A DNA stretch of 64,000 nt. Source: JACVRW01 sp963819635. GTDB taxonomy: Bacteria; Actinomycetota; Thermoleophilia; Solirubrobacterales; Thermoleophilaceae. The notes beneath the pieces were generated by a model, which had not been told where the DNA came from, made no database searches, and was given only the letters and a program-made list of their open reading frames with translations. Of this stretch, positions 41,687 through 50,925 are shown piece by piece. Each line of letters starts with the position of its first letter. The stretch's first letter is position 1. The stretch spans positions 744,001 to 808,000 of the forward strand of contig CAWFWX010000005.1 in the NCBI GenBank assembly GCA_963819635.1. The letters run 5' to 3'. A program made the position numbers and the translations under genes.

Positions 41687-42523
41687 TCAGCCGCCGCCGG
41701 GCGGCGCGGCCGCCGCGGCGCGAAGTTTCTCGAGCGCCTCCGCCTCGATCTGCCGGACTCGCTCGGCCGAGACCCCCAGGTCGTCGCCGATCTCCGTCAA
41801 CGTCTGCGCCGGCCGGCCGAGCCCGTAGTGACGCCACAGCACCCGGCGCTCGCGCGCGTCGAGCCGGTCCGCGAGCTCGCGCACCTCGATCTCGTCGAGC
41901 ACGTGCTCGTACTCGTGTTCCGCAACGGGGTCCGCGACCGTCTCTCCGACGGTCGTGGACGCGGCGTCCTCGTCGGAGCGCAGCCGCTCGTCGAGGCTCC
42001 GCGCCGCCCGGTCGATCGCGAGCAGCCTGTCGACCTGCGAAGCGGTGAAGCCGGTCGCGGCCGCGAGCTGGCTTTGCGTGGGCTCCGCGCCGGAGGCCTC
42101 GAGATGCTCGTGACTGGCCGCCTTGAGCCGGGCCAGCGCGCGGACCGCGTGGTCGGAGAGCGCCGCGGGACGGGTCACCTCCGCGACCAGCTCCTGCATG
42201 GCCTTTCGGACCCAGTAGGACGCGTAGCTCCAGAACGGCGTCTTCAGCCGGGCGTCGTAGCGCTTCGCGGCGACCAGCAAGCCGGCGACGCCCTCCTGCA
42301 TGAGCTCGGCGCGCTGCACCGGGCCCCCGAAGTCGTATCGGCGCGCGAGCGCACCTATGGCCGGCAGAAAAGCCTCCACCAGCCGGCGGCACGCGATCCT
42401 GTCGCCGCCCTCGGTCGCCACGACCAGCTCCAGCTCCAGGTCCGGCGACAGGGGTGCATTTCGCACGCGAGACCGGCTGGAATCCGTGCGCTCGGGGGAA
42501 CCTGGATGAACGCGGTGCGCCAT
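41687..42523 (-). CDS. RNA polymerase sigma factor, sigma-70 family (RpoD/RpoH-like)
   Basis: A 278-residue factor. Region 2: ALARRYDFGGPVQRAELMQEG and FWSYASYWVRKAMQ; region 3: ALSDHAVRALARLKAASHEH with SQLAAATGFTASQVDRLL; region 4: LDARERRVLWRHYGLGRPAQ and the recognition helix LTEIGDDLGVSAERVRQIEAEAL. It lacks region 1.1, so it is a group 2-3 alternative factor. The adjacent MEDS/HATPase protein could be its regulator, which is inference from position. Confidence 0.93.
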   Translation of the reverse strand: MAHRVHPGSPERTDSSRSRVRNAPLSPDLELELVVATEGGDRIACRRLVEAFLPAIGALARRYDFGGPVQRAELMQEGVAGLLVAAKRYDARLKTPFWSYASYWVRKAMQELVAEVTRPAALSDHAVRALARLKAASHEHLEASGAEPTQSQLAAATGFTASQVDRLLAIDRAARSLDERLRSDEDAASTTVGETVADPVAEHEYEHVLDEIEVRELADRLDARERRVLWRHYGLGRPAQTLTEIGDDLGVSAERVRQIEAEALEKLRAAAAAPPGGG

Positions 42524-42560
42524 ACCGCCCCCTAGGGCGCCGAAGGCGTCATGGATCTTG

Positions 42561-43208
42561 TCACGTTTCGAAGCGAGAGCCCTGGATGAACTCGCAGAAG
42601 TTGGGGCGCACGTACCCGGGCACGGTGGCCTCGAGGATGTCGGTGTTCATCGTCCCGAACGCCGTCTCGGGCTTGTCGCGGATCCCGGCCGAGAATGACT
42701 CGACGATCCCCTCCTTGAAGCCCGTACGCGGATGGGCTGCGACCACCGCCTCGCGCTGTTCCGCGGAGAGCTCGTCGAAGTGAAGGCCGAGCACGTCGTA
42801 CTCCACGCCCAGGGTCACCAGCCGGACCTCGGGCTGCTTGTAGCGCGGAACCTCGGGGGTCGTGTGGAGGGCGATCGACTCCCAGACGGTCATGACGTGC
42901 TCCTCGGGCAGCCCGTGGCGCTCGAGGAAGGCGCGAGCGGCGTTGGCCCCGTCGATCTCGAACCGCTCGTGCTCGGACCGGTGGCCCTCGACGAGGCCGA
43001 TGTCGTGGAACATCGCGCCGACGTAGAGCAGCTCCGGGTCGTAGTCCAGGCCCAGCTTCTCGCCCTGCAGCGAGGCCCACAGGAACACCCGCCGCGAGTG
43101 GTCGAACAGGAGCTGCGTGGAGACGTCCTGGACGAACTCGGTCGCCTCGATTGCGATCGGGCTGTCAGGGATCGGAACGCCGGCGACGGTTGTGCGTATG
43201 ACACTCAT
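42561..43208 (-). CDS. HD-domain phosphohydrolase-like protein
   Basis: A 215-residue protein. The HD metal-binding residues are visible as H in LLFDHSRRVFLWA, HD in GAMFHDIGL and His in SIALHTTPEVPR. Similar proteins are annotated as HD-domain or cyanamide hydratase-like. The actual substrate is unknown. Start ATG at 43208; a GTG two codons earlier is possible. Confidence 0.85.
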   Translation of the reverse strand: MSVIRTTVAGVPIPDSPIAIEATEFVQDVSTQLLFDHSRRVFLWASLQGEKLGLDYDPELLYVGAMFHDIGLVEGHRSEHERFEIDGANAARAFLERHGLPEEHVMTVWESIALHTTPEVPRYKQPEVRLVTLGVEYDVLGLHFDELSAEQREAVVAAHPRTGFKEGIVESFSAGIRDKPETAFGTMNTDILEATVPGYVRPNFCEFIQGSRFET

Positions 43209-43409
43209 GCGCACGGAGGATCGAGCCCTTTCCGTGAATCCGGAATTCGGTGAGGCGATCGTGTGATCGCCGATTCGTATCGGTGATCGACGCGCCGGCC
43301 GCGATGGTGGACCCCGCGATGGAGGACTTCTGTCGCGTTGTGCCGTGCAGAGGTGACGGCTAACCTCGCGGATGCCCCTCAGCGAGGTGGCCAGTCACTA
43401 AGGAGGCCC

Positions 43410-44777
43410 ATGAGACGGTTCGGGCGCGTTGGTCTGATCGCAGTACTGGTCGGGATCGGCGGGGCGCTCGTGGGCGGCTGCTTTGGCGACGACGACGAGG
43501 GCGGGCGGCCGAAGGGTGGCGGCTCGATCAATGTCGCGATCGTCGACAACCCTCAGATGCAGGACCTCGCGCATCTCACGCCGTCGCTGTTCACGGCCAA
43601 GAGCCACATCAAGGTGAACTACACGATCCTCGACCACGGCACCTTGCGCGAGGTCACGACGAACGAGGTGTCCGCCGCCGACCGCCGGTTCGACGTGGTG
43701 ATGATCGGCCCGTACGAGGCGCCGCAGTTCGGTAAGGAGGGCCATATCACCGACCTCACGCGCACGGCCTCCTCCGACGCGACCTACGACCTGGACGACA
43801 TCATCCCCTCGGTACGGAATGCCCTGTCGTACGAGGGGAAGCTCTACGCGTCACCGTTCTACGGGGAATCGTCCTTCCTGATGTACCGCAAGGACGTCTT
43901 GAAGGCCGCCGGCATCGATATGCCGGCGCACCCGACTTGGACACAGGTTGCGGGAATCGCCCGGAGCATCGACACGCCGGACAGGGCCGGCATCTGCCTT
44001 CGCGGTAAGCCGGGCTGGGGCGACCTCGGCGCCACGTTCACCACCGTGCTGAACACGTTCGGTGGAACGTGGTGGTCCGCTGAACCGGACGGGTCGGTCG
44101 GTAGAGCGATGGTCGACCGGCCTCAGTTCCGGAAGACTCTCCAGTTCTACGTCGATCTCGTGAGAGACGCGGGCGAGAGCCGCGCCCGGGGCGCAAGCTA
44201 CAACCAGTGCCTGGCGCAGTACCTGGAGGGCAAGGTGGCGATGTGGTACGACGCGACCGTCGCCGCCGGACTGCTCGAGGCCGACGACAGCGACGTGAAG
44301 GGCAAGAACGGCTATGCCCTCGCCCCCGTCGAGCGGACCAAGGCCTCCGGATGGCTGTGGTCGTGGGCGCTCGCCACTCTGACGTCGTCGAGCAAGGCCG
44401 GCCTTGCCTGGCGGTACATCTCGTGGGCGACCGGACCGCGGTACATCAAGGCGGCGGGGAGGAGAATCGCAGGGGGGTGGTCGGCGATCCCGGCGGGCAC
44501 GCGGCGATCGACCTACGCGCTTGCCGAGTACAGGAAGGCCACGCGTGCGTTCGCCAACTCGGAGCTTCACGCCATCGAGTCCGCGCCGGTCGAGAACCCG
44601 GGCACCACGCCACGGCCCGGCAACCCCGGCGTCCAATACGTGGGCATCCCCGAGTTCCAGGCCGTCGGCGACCAGTGCACCGGGCTGTTCTCCGCGGTGA
44701 TCGCCGGCAAGTCGGAGATCGACACGGCGCTCAGGAACTGCCAGAACATCGCGTCCCGCGTGAGAGGAAGCCGATGA
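43410..44777 (+). CDS. Extracellular solute-binding lipoprotein (sugar ABC type), orphan
   Basis: A 455-residue protein; AAGGAGG precedes the ATG. A lipobox LVGGC marks lipid anchoring at Cys ~24. The rest matches family 1 solute-binding proteins: FDVVMIGPYEAPQFGKEG, LYASPFYGESSFLMYRKDVL, HPTWTQVAGIA, QYLEGKVAMWYDATVAAG. These usually bind sugars or polyols for ABC importers. No permease or ATPase is nearby; instead a membrane histidine kinase follows within about 40 nt, hinting at a sensing role. Confidence 0.9.
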   Translation: MRRFGRVGLIAVLVGIGGALVGGCFGDDDEGGRPKGGGSINVAIVDNPQMQDLAHLTPSLFTAKSHIKVNYTILDHGTLREVTTNEVSAADRRFDVVMIGPYEAPQFGKEGHITDLTRTASSDATYDLDDIIPSVRNALSYEGKLYASPFYGESSFLMYRKDVLKAAGIDMPAHPTWTQVAGIARSIDTPDRAGICLRGKPGWGDLGATFTTVLNTFGGTWWSAEPDGSVGRAMVDRPQFRKTLQFYVDLVRDAGESRARGASYNQCLAQYLEGKVAMWYDATVAAGLLEADDSDVKGKNGYALAPVERTKASGWLWSWALATLTSSSKAGLAWRYISWATGPRYIKAAGRRIAGGWSAIPAGTRRSTYALAEYRKATRAFANSELHAIESAPVENPGTTPRPGNPGVQYVGIPEFQAVGDQCTGLFSAVIAGKSEIDTALRNCQNIASRVRGSR

Positions 44778-44817
44778 CCGACTTGGCCACCACGATCGCC
44801 GGGTGGCGCGAGGTCAC

Positions 44818-47700
44818 TTGACCCGTCTGCGGCCGCGACACATGGCAGCGGTGGCGCTGGTTCTCGGGCTGACGGTCGCCGCTTTCATCGTCGCCCGCGT
44901 GGTCACCGAGCGGGATGCGCGGCACGACTCGGAGCAGCGCGCCCAGATCGCGGCGGCGCAGATCCGCGCTCGCGTGGCGGTGGCCACGTCGCTCACCGAG
45001 AGCCTGCGCCGGTTCATGACGGACGAGGGCGCGGCGGGCGTCACGGACGACCAGTTCGGGAGGAACGCGCTCCGCTGGCTCAGCCCCGCCGATCTCCCGG
45101 CCGCTGCGTGGGCCGAGCAGGTCCAAGCCGCTGATCGCGCGGCATACGAGCGCCGCATCGGCCAGCCCGTGGTGTTGCCCGGCGAGAGGCGCAAGGCCGC
45201 GCCGCCGGCCTCCTCCTACCTCCCCGCGACGCTTGTCTCCGGGTTTCTGCCCCTGAACTCGCGCGGGATCGACCTGAGGCGTGAGCGCGGGATTGTCGTG
45301 GCGCTCCGCCGCGCGATTCGGCCCGGTGGCGTGGGTGCCACGCCGGTGGCAGCCCGGAGAGACGGGACACGCGGCCTCTTCCTGGTCGCGCCCGCTCCGA
45401 ATCTGATCGACGGGGTGCTCCGCCCCGGGGCGGTGGTGGTCTTCCTTGCCGAGAGGACTCTGCGCACGGCGGCGAGGAACCCCGCGGGCTTGCGGTTCGC
45501 TCCCCCCGGCCGCTCGTCGGAAGACCAGGCCGGCACGGACACCGTTCGCGAGGAGTTCGCGGTCGCGGGACAGCGTTTCGCGGTGGTCATGCCGAAGGAA
45601 TCGGTCAGCGGCGCCGCCGCCGTGCTGCCCTGGATCATCCTCACCGGCGGCGTCCTGCTCGCCGCTCTCGCCGGTGCTCTCGGTGTCATTGCGGCGCGAC
45701 GAGCGAGGGCGCAGCGAGACTTCGACCGCATCTTCAACCTCTCACCGGATCTCGTGGCCGTCGCCAACTTCGACGGTCACTTCACGCGTGTCAATCCGGG
45801 GGCGGAGCAGATCCTCGGCTACTCGGAGGAGGAGCTCCTCACGCGGCCATACCTCGACCTGGTCCATCCGGACGACCGGGAGAGGACGGCGTCCGAGGCT
45901 GACGCGATAGGGGAGGGCATGAGGACGGTGCGGTTCGAGAATCGCTATGCCCGCAAGGACGGCTCGTACCGGGTGCTCGAGTGGACCTCTACCCCCGTCG
46001 TCGAGGAACGCGCGATGTACGCGGTGGCTCGCGACGTGACGGAACGCCGGAAGGCCGAGGCGGAGGTGGAGCGGCTTGCCGAAGAGCAGGCGGCCCTGCG
46101 CCGCGTGGCCACCGTCGTTGCGCGCGGCGGATCGCGAGCGGACGTCTTCGGCGCAATCGCGGAAGAGGTGCGGCAGTTGTTCGGCGACAGCCTGATCTAC
46201 ATGTTCCGCTACGAAGACGAGCGCGCCGTGGTCGCCGTGGCCAGCGCGGGGTCCGTCGAGGACGTGTTCCCGGTCGGCGCACGCCGCGAGCTGGGAGGTA
46301 ACAACGCGTCCACACAGGTCTGGCGGACCGGCGAGCCGGTCAGGATCGACGACTACGCAACCGCGAGTGGGCCGATCGCCGAGGCCGTGCGTCCGACCAA
46401 CACGCGCTCGGTGATCGCCGCGCCGATCGTGGTGGACGAGCGGCTGTGGGGCGTCATGGTGGTGGGGGCGACCGACGACGACCCGCTCCCTCCGGAGTCC
46501 GAGTCTCGCCTTGGGCAATTCACCGAGCTGATGGCCACCGCGATCGCAAACGCCGACGCGCGTGCGCAGGTCGAGCGGCTCGCCGACGAGCAGGCTGCGC
46601 TGCGCCGGGTCGCGACGCTGGTCGCCGAAGGCGCGCCGCCCGCCGCGGTCTTCGACGCCGTCGCCGGTGAAATGGAGGCGCTGCTCGATGCCGATCAAGT
46701 TGCGCTGAACCGCTTCGAGCTCGGCGACGAGATAGTCGTGCTCGCTCACCGGGGGCTGGACGTGGCGCGAACGCCGGTCGGCTCGCGGGTGAGCCTCGAG
46801 GGGGAGAGCGTGACGGCCACGGTGCGGCGCACCAGGCACCCGGCGCGAATGGAGGACTACGAGGGAGTCCCTGGCGCCCTTGCGGAGCTGGCCCGGGAGA
46901 CGGGTCTGCGCGCCAGCGTGGGGGCGCCGATCGTTGTCGCCGGCCGGCTCTGGGGGATCATCACGGCGAGCTGGAAGGGCGAGGAGTCACCACCCGGCGA
47001 CACCGAGCAGCGGATGGCTCATTTCGCCGCGCTGCTCGACACCGCGATCGCCAACGCCGACACCCGCGATCAGCTCACTGCCTCGCGTGCGCGCCTGGTC
47101 ACCGCCGCGGACGAGGCCCGCCGCCGCGTGGTGCGAGATCTCCACGACGGTGCGCAGCAGCGGCTGGTCCACACGATCGTGACGCTGAAGCTGGCTCAGC
47201 GAGCCTTCGGGGAGGAGGACGGGAAAGCCGAGTCCCTGGTCGGTGAGGCCCTGGGGCACGCGGAACACGGAAATGCGGAGCTGCGTGAGCTCGCTCGCGG
47301 CATCCTCCCCACGGTGCTCGCTCGCGGCGGCCTGCGGGCCGGCGTCGACGCGTTCGCAGGGCGGCTGGACCTGCCTGTCCAGGTTGACGTGTCGGCCCAG
47401 CGGTTCTCTTCGGAGATCGAAGCGAGCGCATACTTCATCGTGGCTGAGGCGCTCACGAATGTGGTCAAGCACTCGGAGGCTGCGCGCGCCGAGGTCAGGG
47501 CGTCCGTCGATGACGAGGTGCTTCGCATCGAGGTCCGCGACGATGGGATCGGAGGCGCTGACGCGGACGGTCACGGCCTGGTCGGGCTGGCCGACAGGAC
47601 GACGGCGCTTGGCGGACGGCTCAGGATCGAGAGCGGGGCGGGCGCCGGCACGATCGTGTCCGCCACGCTGCCGCTCGCCGGCGGCCGGCGCAGTGCGTAG
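44818..47700 (+). CDS. Membrane sensor kinase (extracytoplasmic sensor-PAS-GAF-GAF-HisKA_3-HATPase)
   Basis: A 960-residue kinase. Two transmembrane helices (about 8-28 and 275-295) bracket a ~240-residue CHASE-like outer domain. PAS (FDRIFNLSPDLVAVANFDG), two GAF domains, the phosphorylation box RRRVVRDLHDGAQQRLVH and ATP site VAEALTNVVKHSEA follow. The start is uncertain: TTG 44818 has GAGG upstream, GTG 44803 is also open, and an ATG at 44774 overlapping the previous stop runs into TGA at 44819 in another frame, which could be a further 1-nt indel in a longer N-terminus. Confidence 0.88.
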   Translation: MTRLRPRHMAAVALVLGLTVAAFIVARVVTERDARHDSEQRAQIAAAQIRARVAVATSLTESLRRFMTDEGAAGVTDDQFGRNALRWLSPADLPAAAWAEQVQAADRAAYERRIGQPVVLPGERRKAAPPASSYLPATLVSGFLPLNSRGIDLRRERGIVVALRRAIRPGGVGATPVAARRDGTRGLFLVAPAPNLIDGVLRPGAVVVFLAERTLRTAARNPAGLRFAPPGRSSEDQAGTDTVREEFAVAGQRFAVVMPKESVSGAAAVLPWIILTGGVLLAALAGALGVIAARRARAQRDFDRIFNLSPDLVAVANFDGHFTRVNPGAEQILGYSEEELLTRPYLDLVHPDDRERTASEADAIGEGMRTVRFENRYARKDGSYRVLEWTSTPVVEERAMYAVARDVTERRKAEAEVERLAEEQAALRRVATVVARGGSRADVFGAIAEEVRQLFGDSLIYMFRYEDERAVVAVASAGSVEDVFPVGARRELGGNNASTQVWRTGEPVRIDDYATASGPIAEAVRPTNTRSVIAAPIVVDERLWGVMVVGATDDDPLPPESESRLGQFTELMATAIANADARAQVERLADEQAALRRVATLVAEGAPPAAVFDAVAGEMEALLDADQVALNRFELGDEIVVLAHRGLDVARTPVGSRVSLEGESVTATVRRTRHPARMEDYEGVPGALAELARETGLRASVGAPIVVAGRLWGIITASWKGEESPPGDTEQRMAHFAALLDTAIANADTRDQLTASRARLVTAADEARRRVVRDLHDGAQQRLVHTIVTLKLAQRAFGEEDGKAESLVGEALGHAEHGNAELRELARGILPTVLARGGLRAGVDAFAGRLDLPVQVDVSAQRFSSEIEASAYFIVAEALTNVVKHSEAARAEVRASVDDEVLRIEVRDDGIGGADADGHGLVGLADRTTALGGRLRIESGAGAGTIVSATLPLAGGRRSA

Positions 47701-47703
47701 TCA

Positions 47704-48366
47704 TCACCAGACGGGCCAGTCGACGCGCGTCCGCAGCGTCCGCAGCCGGGCCGACGTACGGTGGGCGAGCCCACATTTGCTGCCGACGCCCAGGCCGCGA
47801 TGACGGAGCCTGCGGCAGCGAATTCGCCGTGCCGAAGCCGTTCCGCGCAGCTCGACGAGCCGTCGCTCCAACCGTGCCCGGCGGCGTCGCTCGCGGTCGC
47901 AGGCGGGCACGACGCCCTTCTGGTCGTCGGTCCGGTAGTCCATCACGGTGCCCTCGAGGGCGGGGTCGTACAGCGGGTCGCCGGGCTGGCCATGGCCGAG
48001 GCCGTGCAGGTGACCGACCTCGTGCGTGACCAGCTCGCATAGCGAGTCGAAGTCACGCCCTCCGAGCACCGGGTTGATGTCCACCAGACAGCTGTCCGGC
48101 CACGCCACGCCACCCGTTGGCCAGTCGCGGATGAAGCGGATCACGGGCCGCCCGCAGGGCGGCGGAGCGCCCCAGTGCGCCTCCGCGGCGGCAAGGGCTG
48201 CCCTGGTATCGGGCGTTGGCTTGGCAGCGGGACGAGCCCAGTACGTGTCGTCGAGCTCGGGGTACTTCTGGGGCACGGCGTACTCCCAGGTCGTGCCGCC
48301 GTCAGCGCTCGCGCTGGGTGCGGCGACGAGGAGGACAGCAAGGACCAGGAGGCCCAGACGGCGCAT
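47704..48366 (-). CDS. Secreted matrixin-like metalloprotease
   Basis: A 220-residue exported protein. Signal peptide about 1-22. The zinc site THEVGHLHGLGH (H-E-x2-H-x2-G-x2-H) is followed about 22 residues later by GTVMDY, which supplies the Met-turn of metzincins. This fits the M10A matrixin group, in a compact form. The C-terminus is highly basic. Convergent with the sensor kinase, separated by 3 nt. Confidence 0.9.
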   Translation of the reverse strand: MRRLGLLVLAVLLVAAPSASADGGTTWEYAVPQKYPELDDTYWARPAAKPTPDTRAALAAAEAHWGAPPPCGRPVIRFIRDWPTGGVAWPDSCLVDINPVLGGRDFDSLCELVTHEVGHLHGLGHGQPGDPLYDPALEGTVMDYRTDDQKGVVPACDRERRRRARLERRLVELRGTASARRIRCRRLRHRGLGVGSKCGLAHRTSARLRTLRTRVDWPVW

Positions 48367-48505
48367 CGCGGTGGCGGAGTCCGTCCCGCAAGACCGCTAC
48401 CGGAAGCCGTCTGGATCGAGGACCATGTCCCCGACCGTACGGCTGGTCCATGGGTCAGCCGAGAGGGGTTCGCTGCCGCTCGATAGGCGCTCGCTCTCAG
48501 CCCGC

Positions 48506-49217
48506 TCAGAGGTCGTCGTCGCCCTGCTCGAGCGGCAGCGCGGCGAGGTTCTCGCGCAGGTGCTCGATGGACAGCGTGCCGGGGATGGGCAGGACAACCG
48601 GGGAGCGCCGCAGGAGCCAGGCGAGCGTGACGCCGGGGTCGCCGTCCCCGCGCAACGGAAAGTAGGGCACGAACGCGATCCCCTCGCGCTCGCAGAAGTC
48701 GATGACGTCGTCGTGCCCGCGGTCAGCGGTGTTGTAGCGGTTCTGCACGGCGGCGATCGGCACGACGCGGCGAGCCCGCTCGATCTGCTGAACGTCGACC
48801 TCGGACACGCCGACGTGGCGGATGACGCCGCGGTCGACGTAGGTCTTGATCGCGCCGAGGCTGTCCTCGAGCGCCGTGTCGGGATCGACGCGGTGCAGGT
48901 AGTAGAGGCCGATCGCCTCGGTGCGCAGCGAGCGCAGGCTCTGCTCGATCTGCGCGCCGAGCACCTCCGGCCGGCCCTCGCCCTGCGCGGTAGCCCCCCT
49001 TGGTGGCCACGAGCAGGTCCTCGCGGACGCCGCCGAGCGCCTCGCCGATCGCGCGCTCGCTCTCCCCGCCGGTGTAGAGATGCGCCGTGTCGATGTGGCG
49101 AACGCCCGCCGCCACGGCCTCGCGCACGAACTCGACGTGCTCGGGCGCCGTCGTGAGGCGATTGGTGCCCAGGCCGACGCGAGGTACATCGACGCCGGCG
49201 AGTCGGTAGGTCATCAT
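48506..49217 (-). CDS. Aldo/keto reductase, frameshifted by one base
   Basis: The N-terminus starts at the ATG at 49217 overlapping the upstream stop and reads VPRVGLGTNRLT, GVRHIDTAHLYTGGESERAIGEAL, LLVATKGGYRAG. At a CCC/GGG run at 48981-48983 one base is extra, and the frame changes to EGRPEV ... LRTEAIGLYYLHRVD, IRHVGVSEVD, QNRYNTAD, VPYFPL. Corrected length 236 residues. Catalytic Tyr is in HLYTG and Lys in ATKGG. Likely NADPH-dependent carbonyl reductase. Last gene of a three-gene unit with DLH and cupin. Confidence 0.8.
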
Positions 49218-49945
49218 CGCTTGAGCACCGTCACGGTGTCGGCGAACGCCGCGTCGGTCGCCTCGCGGTCGTAGCGGGGTCCGACGTCGCGCCCGAAGGC
49301 GTGCTCGGCTTCGTACAGGCTCCAGCGGAAGTCGACGCTCGCCTCCTCGAGCCCCCGCTTGATCACGGCGCGGCCCTCCTCGGGCGTGTGCGGATCGTTC
49401 GTGCCGAAGATCAGCAGCATCTCGCCGCGGATCTCCGGCGCGCGCCGGAGCGAGCCGGCGTCGGCGTCCTTGCCCAGCTTGCCGTCGTGCAGACCGGTCG
49501 GGTACCACAGGGCAGTGGCCCGCACGCGCGGGTCGAACGCGGCGCGGAACCCGAGGTGGCCTCCGGTGCAGTGGCCGGTCGCGCAGAGGCCGTCGCCCGC
49601 CACCCGGTCGTCGGCCTCCAGCCAGTCGAGCGCGGCCACGATGTCCTCGTCGAAGTCGGCGACGGGCGTCGCTTCCGCGTCCGCCTGTCCGCGGCGCTTG
49701 CCCTCGTCGTCGAACCCGAGCACCGTGCCGGCGGGTTCGTTGCGGTGGTAGATCTCCGGAGCGGCCACCACGAACCCGTGGCCGGCGAGCCGGGCGCACC
49801 ATCGCAGCGTCGACTCGGTGAGCTGGAAGATGTCCGAGTAGAACACGACGCCCGGGTAGCTCCCGGGCGCCCGCGGCGCCGCCACGAACATGCGCATCGC
49901 CCGGTCGCCGACCGGGACGTCGGCGTACTCCTGCGAGATCACCAT
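49214..49945 (-). CDS. Dienelactone hydrolase family protein
   Basis: A 243-residue alpha/beta hydrolase. The nucleophile elbow GHCTGG carries Cys as in true dienelactone hydrolases; Asp in FGTNDPHTP and His in AEHAFGRD complete the triad. GVVFYSDIFQLTESTLRWCARLA is the typical N-terminal half. The start is 4 nt after the cupin stop and its stop overlaps the aldo/keto reductase start, so the three are translationally linked. Confidence 0.92.
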   Translation of the reverse strand: MVISQEYADVPVGDRAMRMFVAAPRAPGSYPGVVFYSDIFQLTESTLRWCARLAGHGFVVAAPEIYHRNEPAGTVLGFDDEGKRRGQADAEATPVADFDEDIVAALDWLEADDRVAGDGLCATGHCTGGHLGFRAAFDPRVRATALWYPTGLHDGKLGKDADAGSLRRAPEIRGEMLLIFGTNDPHTPEEGRAVIKRGLEEASVDFRWSLYEAEHAFGRDVGPRYDREATDAAFADTVTVLKR

Positions 49946-49949
49946 TGCG

Positions 49950-50321
49950 TTAGGCGGCCTGCATGTTCCTCGTGACGACCTCCATCGTCTCGCCGAGCCT
50001 GTCGGTCGGGCTGAACTCGACCAACTCGGTCCCCGCGTAGAGAATCGGGGTGTGGCCGGGGCCGACGTAGTAAGCGTCGCCGGCCTCGAAGAGCTCCTCG
50101 CGGTCTCCCGAGCGGAAGCCGACCTTGCCCTTTATGACGTATCCCATGTGCTCGCACTGGCACTCGTCGTTGGGCAGCCCCTTGAACAGCGGCGCCATGT
50201 CGGCGTCCTGGGTGTATGCCTCGAAGCCGACGGTCCAGCCCCCGTCGAAATTCTCGAAATGCCCTTCGTAGCCCTCCAGTGACTCGTGCTCGGACGCACT
50301 CTGCTTCGACGCGTGCGGCAT
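49950..50321 (-). CDS. Small cupin-domain protein
   Basis: A 123-residue single cupin. CQCEHMGYVIKGKVGFRSG and YVGPGHTPILYAGTELVEFSP are the two cupin motifs, though the first has only one His. The start ATG is preceded by GGAG. It is first in the unit cupin-DLH-aldo/keto reductase and lies divergently from the MerR gene under a MerR-type promoter (50370-50400). Confidence 0.85.
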   Translation of the reverse strand: MPHASKQSASEHESLEGYEGHFENFDGGWTVGFEAYTQDADMAPLFKGLPNDECQCEHMGYVIKGKVGFRSGDREELFEAGDAYYVGPGHTPILYAGTELVEFSPTDRLGETMEVVTRNMQAA

Positions 50322-50369
50322 GGCGTGACTCCTCTCTTGGCTTGTTGTACAGGTGACCGTACGCGAACT

Positions 50370-50400
50370 ACGATGGCCCTTGAACCGCAGTTCAAGTCAA
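50370..50400 (-). promoter_or_regulatory. MerR-type promoter/operator P1 for the cupin operon
   Basis: On the minus strand: -35 TTGACT (50395-50400), 19-nt spacer, -10 CATCGT (50370-50375). Within the spacer is a dyad CTTGAAC-CGCA-GTTCAAG (50379-50396, given as plus strand). Stretched 19-nt spacers with central dyads are the mark of MerR-activated promoters. It sits in the gap between the MerR gene and the cupin gene. Confidence 0.7.
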
Positions 50401-50415
50401 GGGCGTGTGGCTCGG

Positions 50416-50889
50416 ATGGATGAGTTCCCGGATCTGACGATCGGAGAGGTGGCGCGGCGGGCCGGAGTCGCGACGTCATCCATCCGCTACTACGAGCGGC
50501 GCGGACTGCTTCCCGAGCCCGAGCGGGTCCACGGCCAGCGGCGCTACGACACGGCCGTGCTCGGCAAGCTCGGCTTCATCGGCGTCGCGCAGAGCGCGGG
50601 CTTCAAGCTGCGCGAGATCAAGGAGCTGATCGACGGCGTCGACTCCGCCAGCGGCATGGGCGAGCACATGCGTTCCTTGTCCAGCCAGAAGCTGGACGAG
50701 GTCGAGATGCTGCTCGCGAGGACCCGGGCGATGAAGGGCTGGCTCGAGGTCGCGAAGGAGTGCGGCTGTGCCACGCCCGCGGAGTGCTCGCTCTTTGCGT
50801 CACCGGGTGACGAGCCCGTCGATGCGGATCTCGCCATGCGCGTCGTGACGGTCGCCGGCAAGGACTGTCGCCGCCCGAGTGCCGGCTGA
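50416..50889 (+). CDS. MerR-family regulator with Cys-rich C-terminus
   Basis: A 157-residue regulator. DNA-binding part LTIGEVARRAGVATSSIRYY and ERRGLLPEPERVHGQRRYD; then a long dimerisation helix and a C-terminal Cys cluster (ECGCATPAECSLF, later DCRRP) that could bind metal or sense redox state. Start is an ATG at 50416. The divergent cupin operon and the DUF5519 gene both carry matching stretched-spacer promoters and are the probable targets. Confidence 0.92.
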   Translation: MDEFPDLTIGEVARRAGVATSSIRYYERRGLLPEPERVHGQRRYDTAVLGKLGFIGVAQSAGFKLREIKELIDGVDSASGMGEHMRSLSSQKLDEVEMLLARTRAMKGWLEVAKECGCATPAECSLFASPGDEPVDADLAMRVVTVAGKDCRRPSAG

Positions 50890-50925
50890 AACCTTCGAGC
50901 CCAACCAAACCAGGAGGTCGCACGA

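Noticed and set aside
43410..44777. Assigning a full sugar ABC importer
   Set aside because: No permease or ATPase gene is present within reach of the binding protein.
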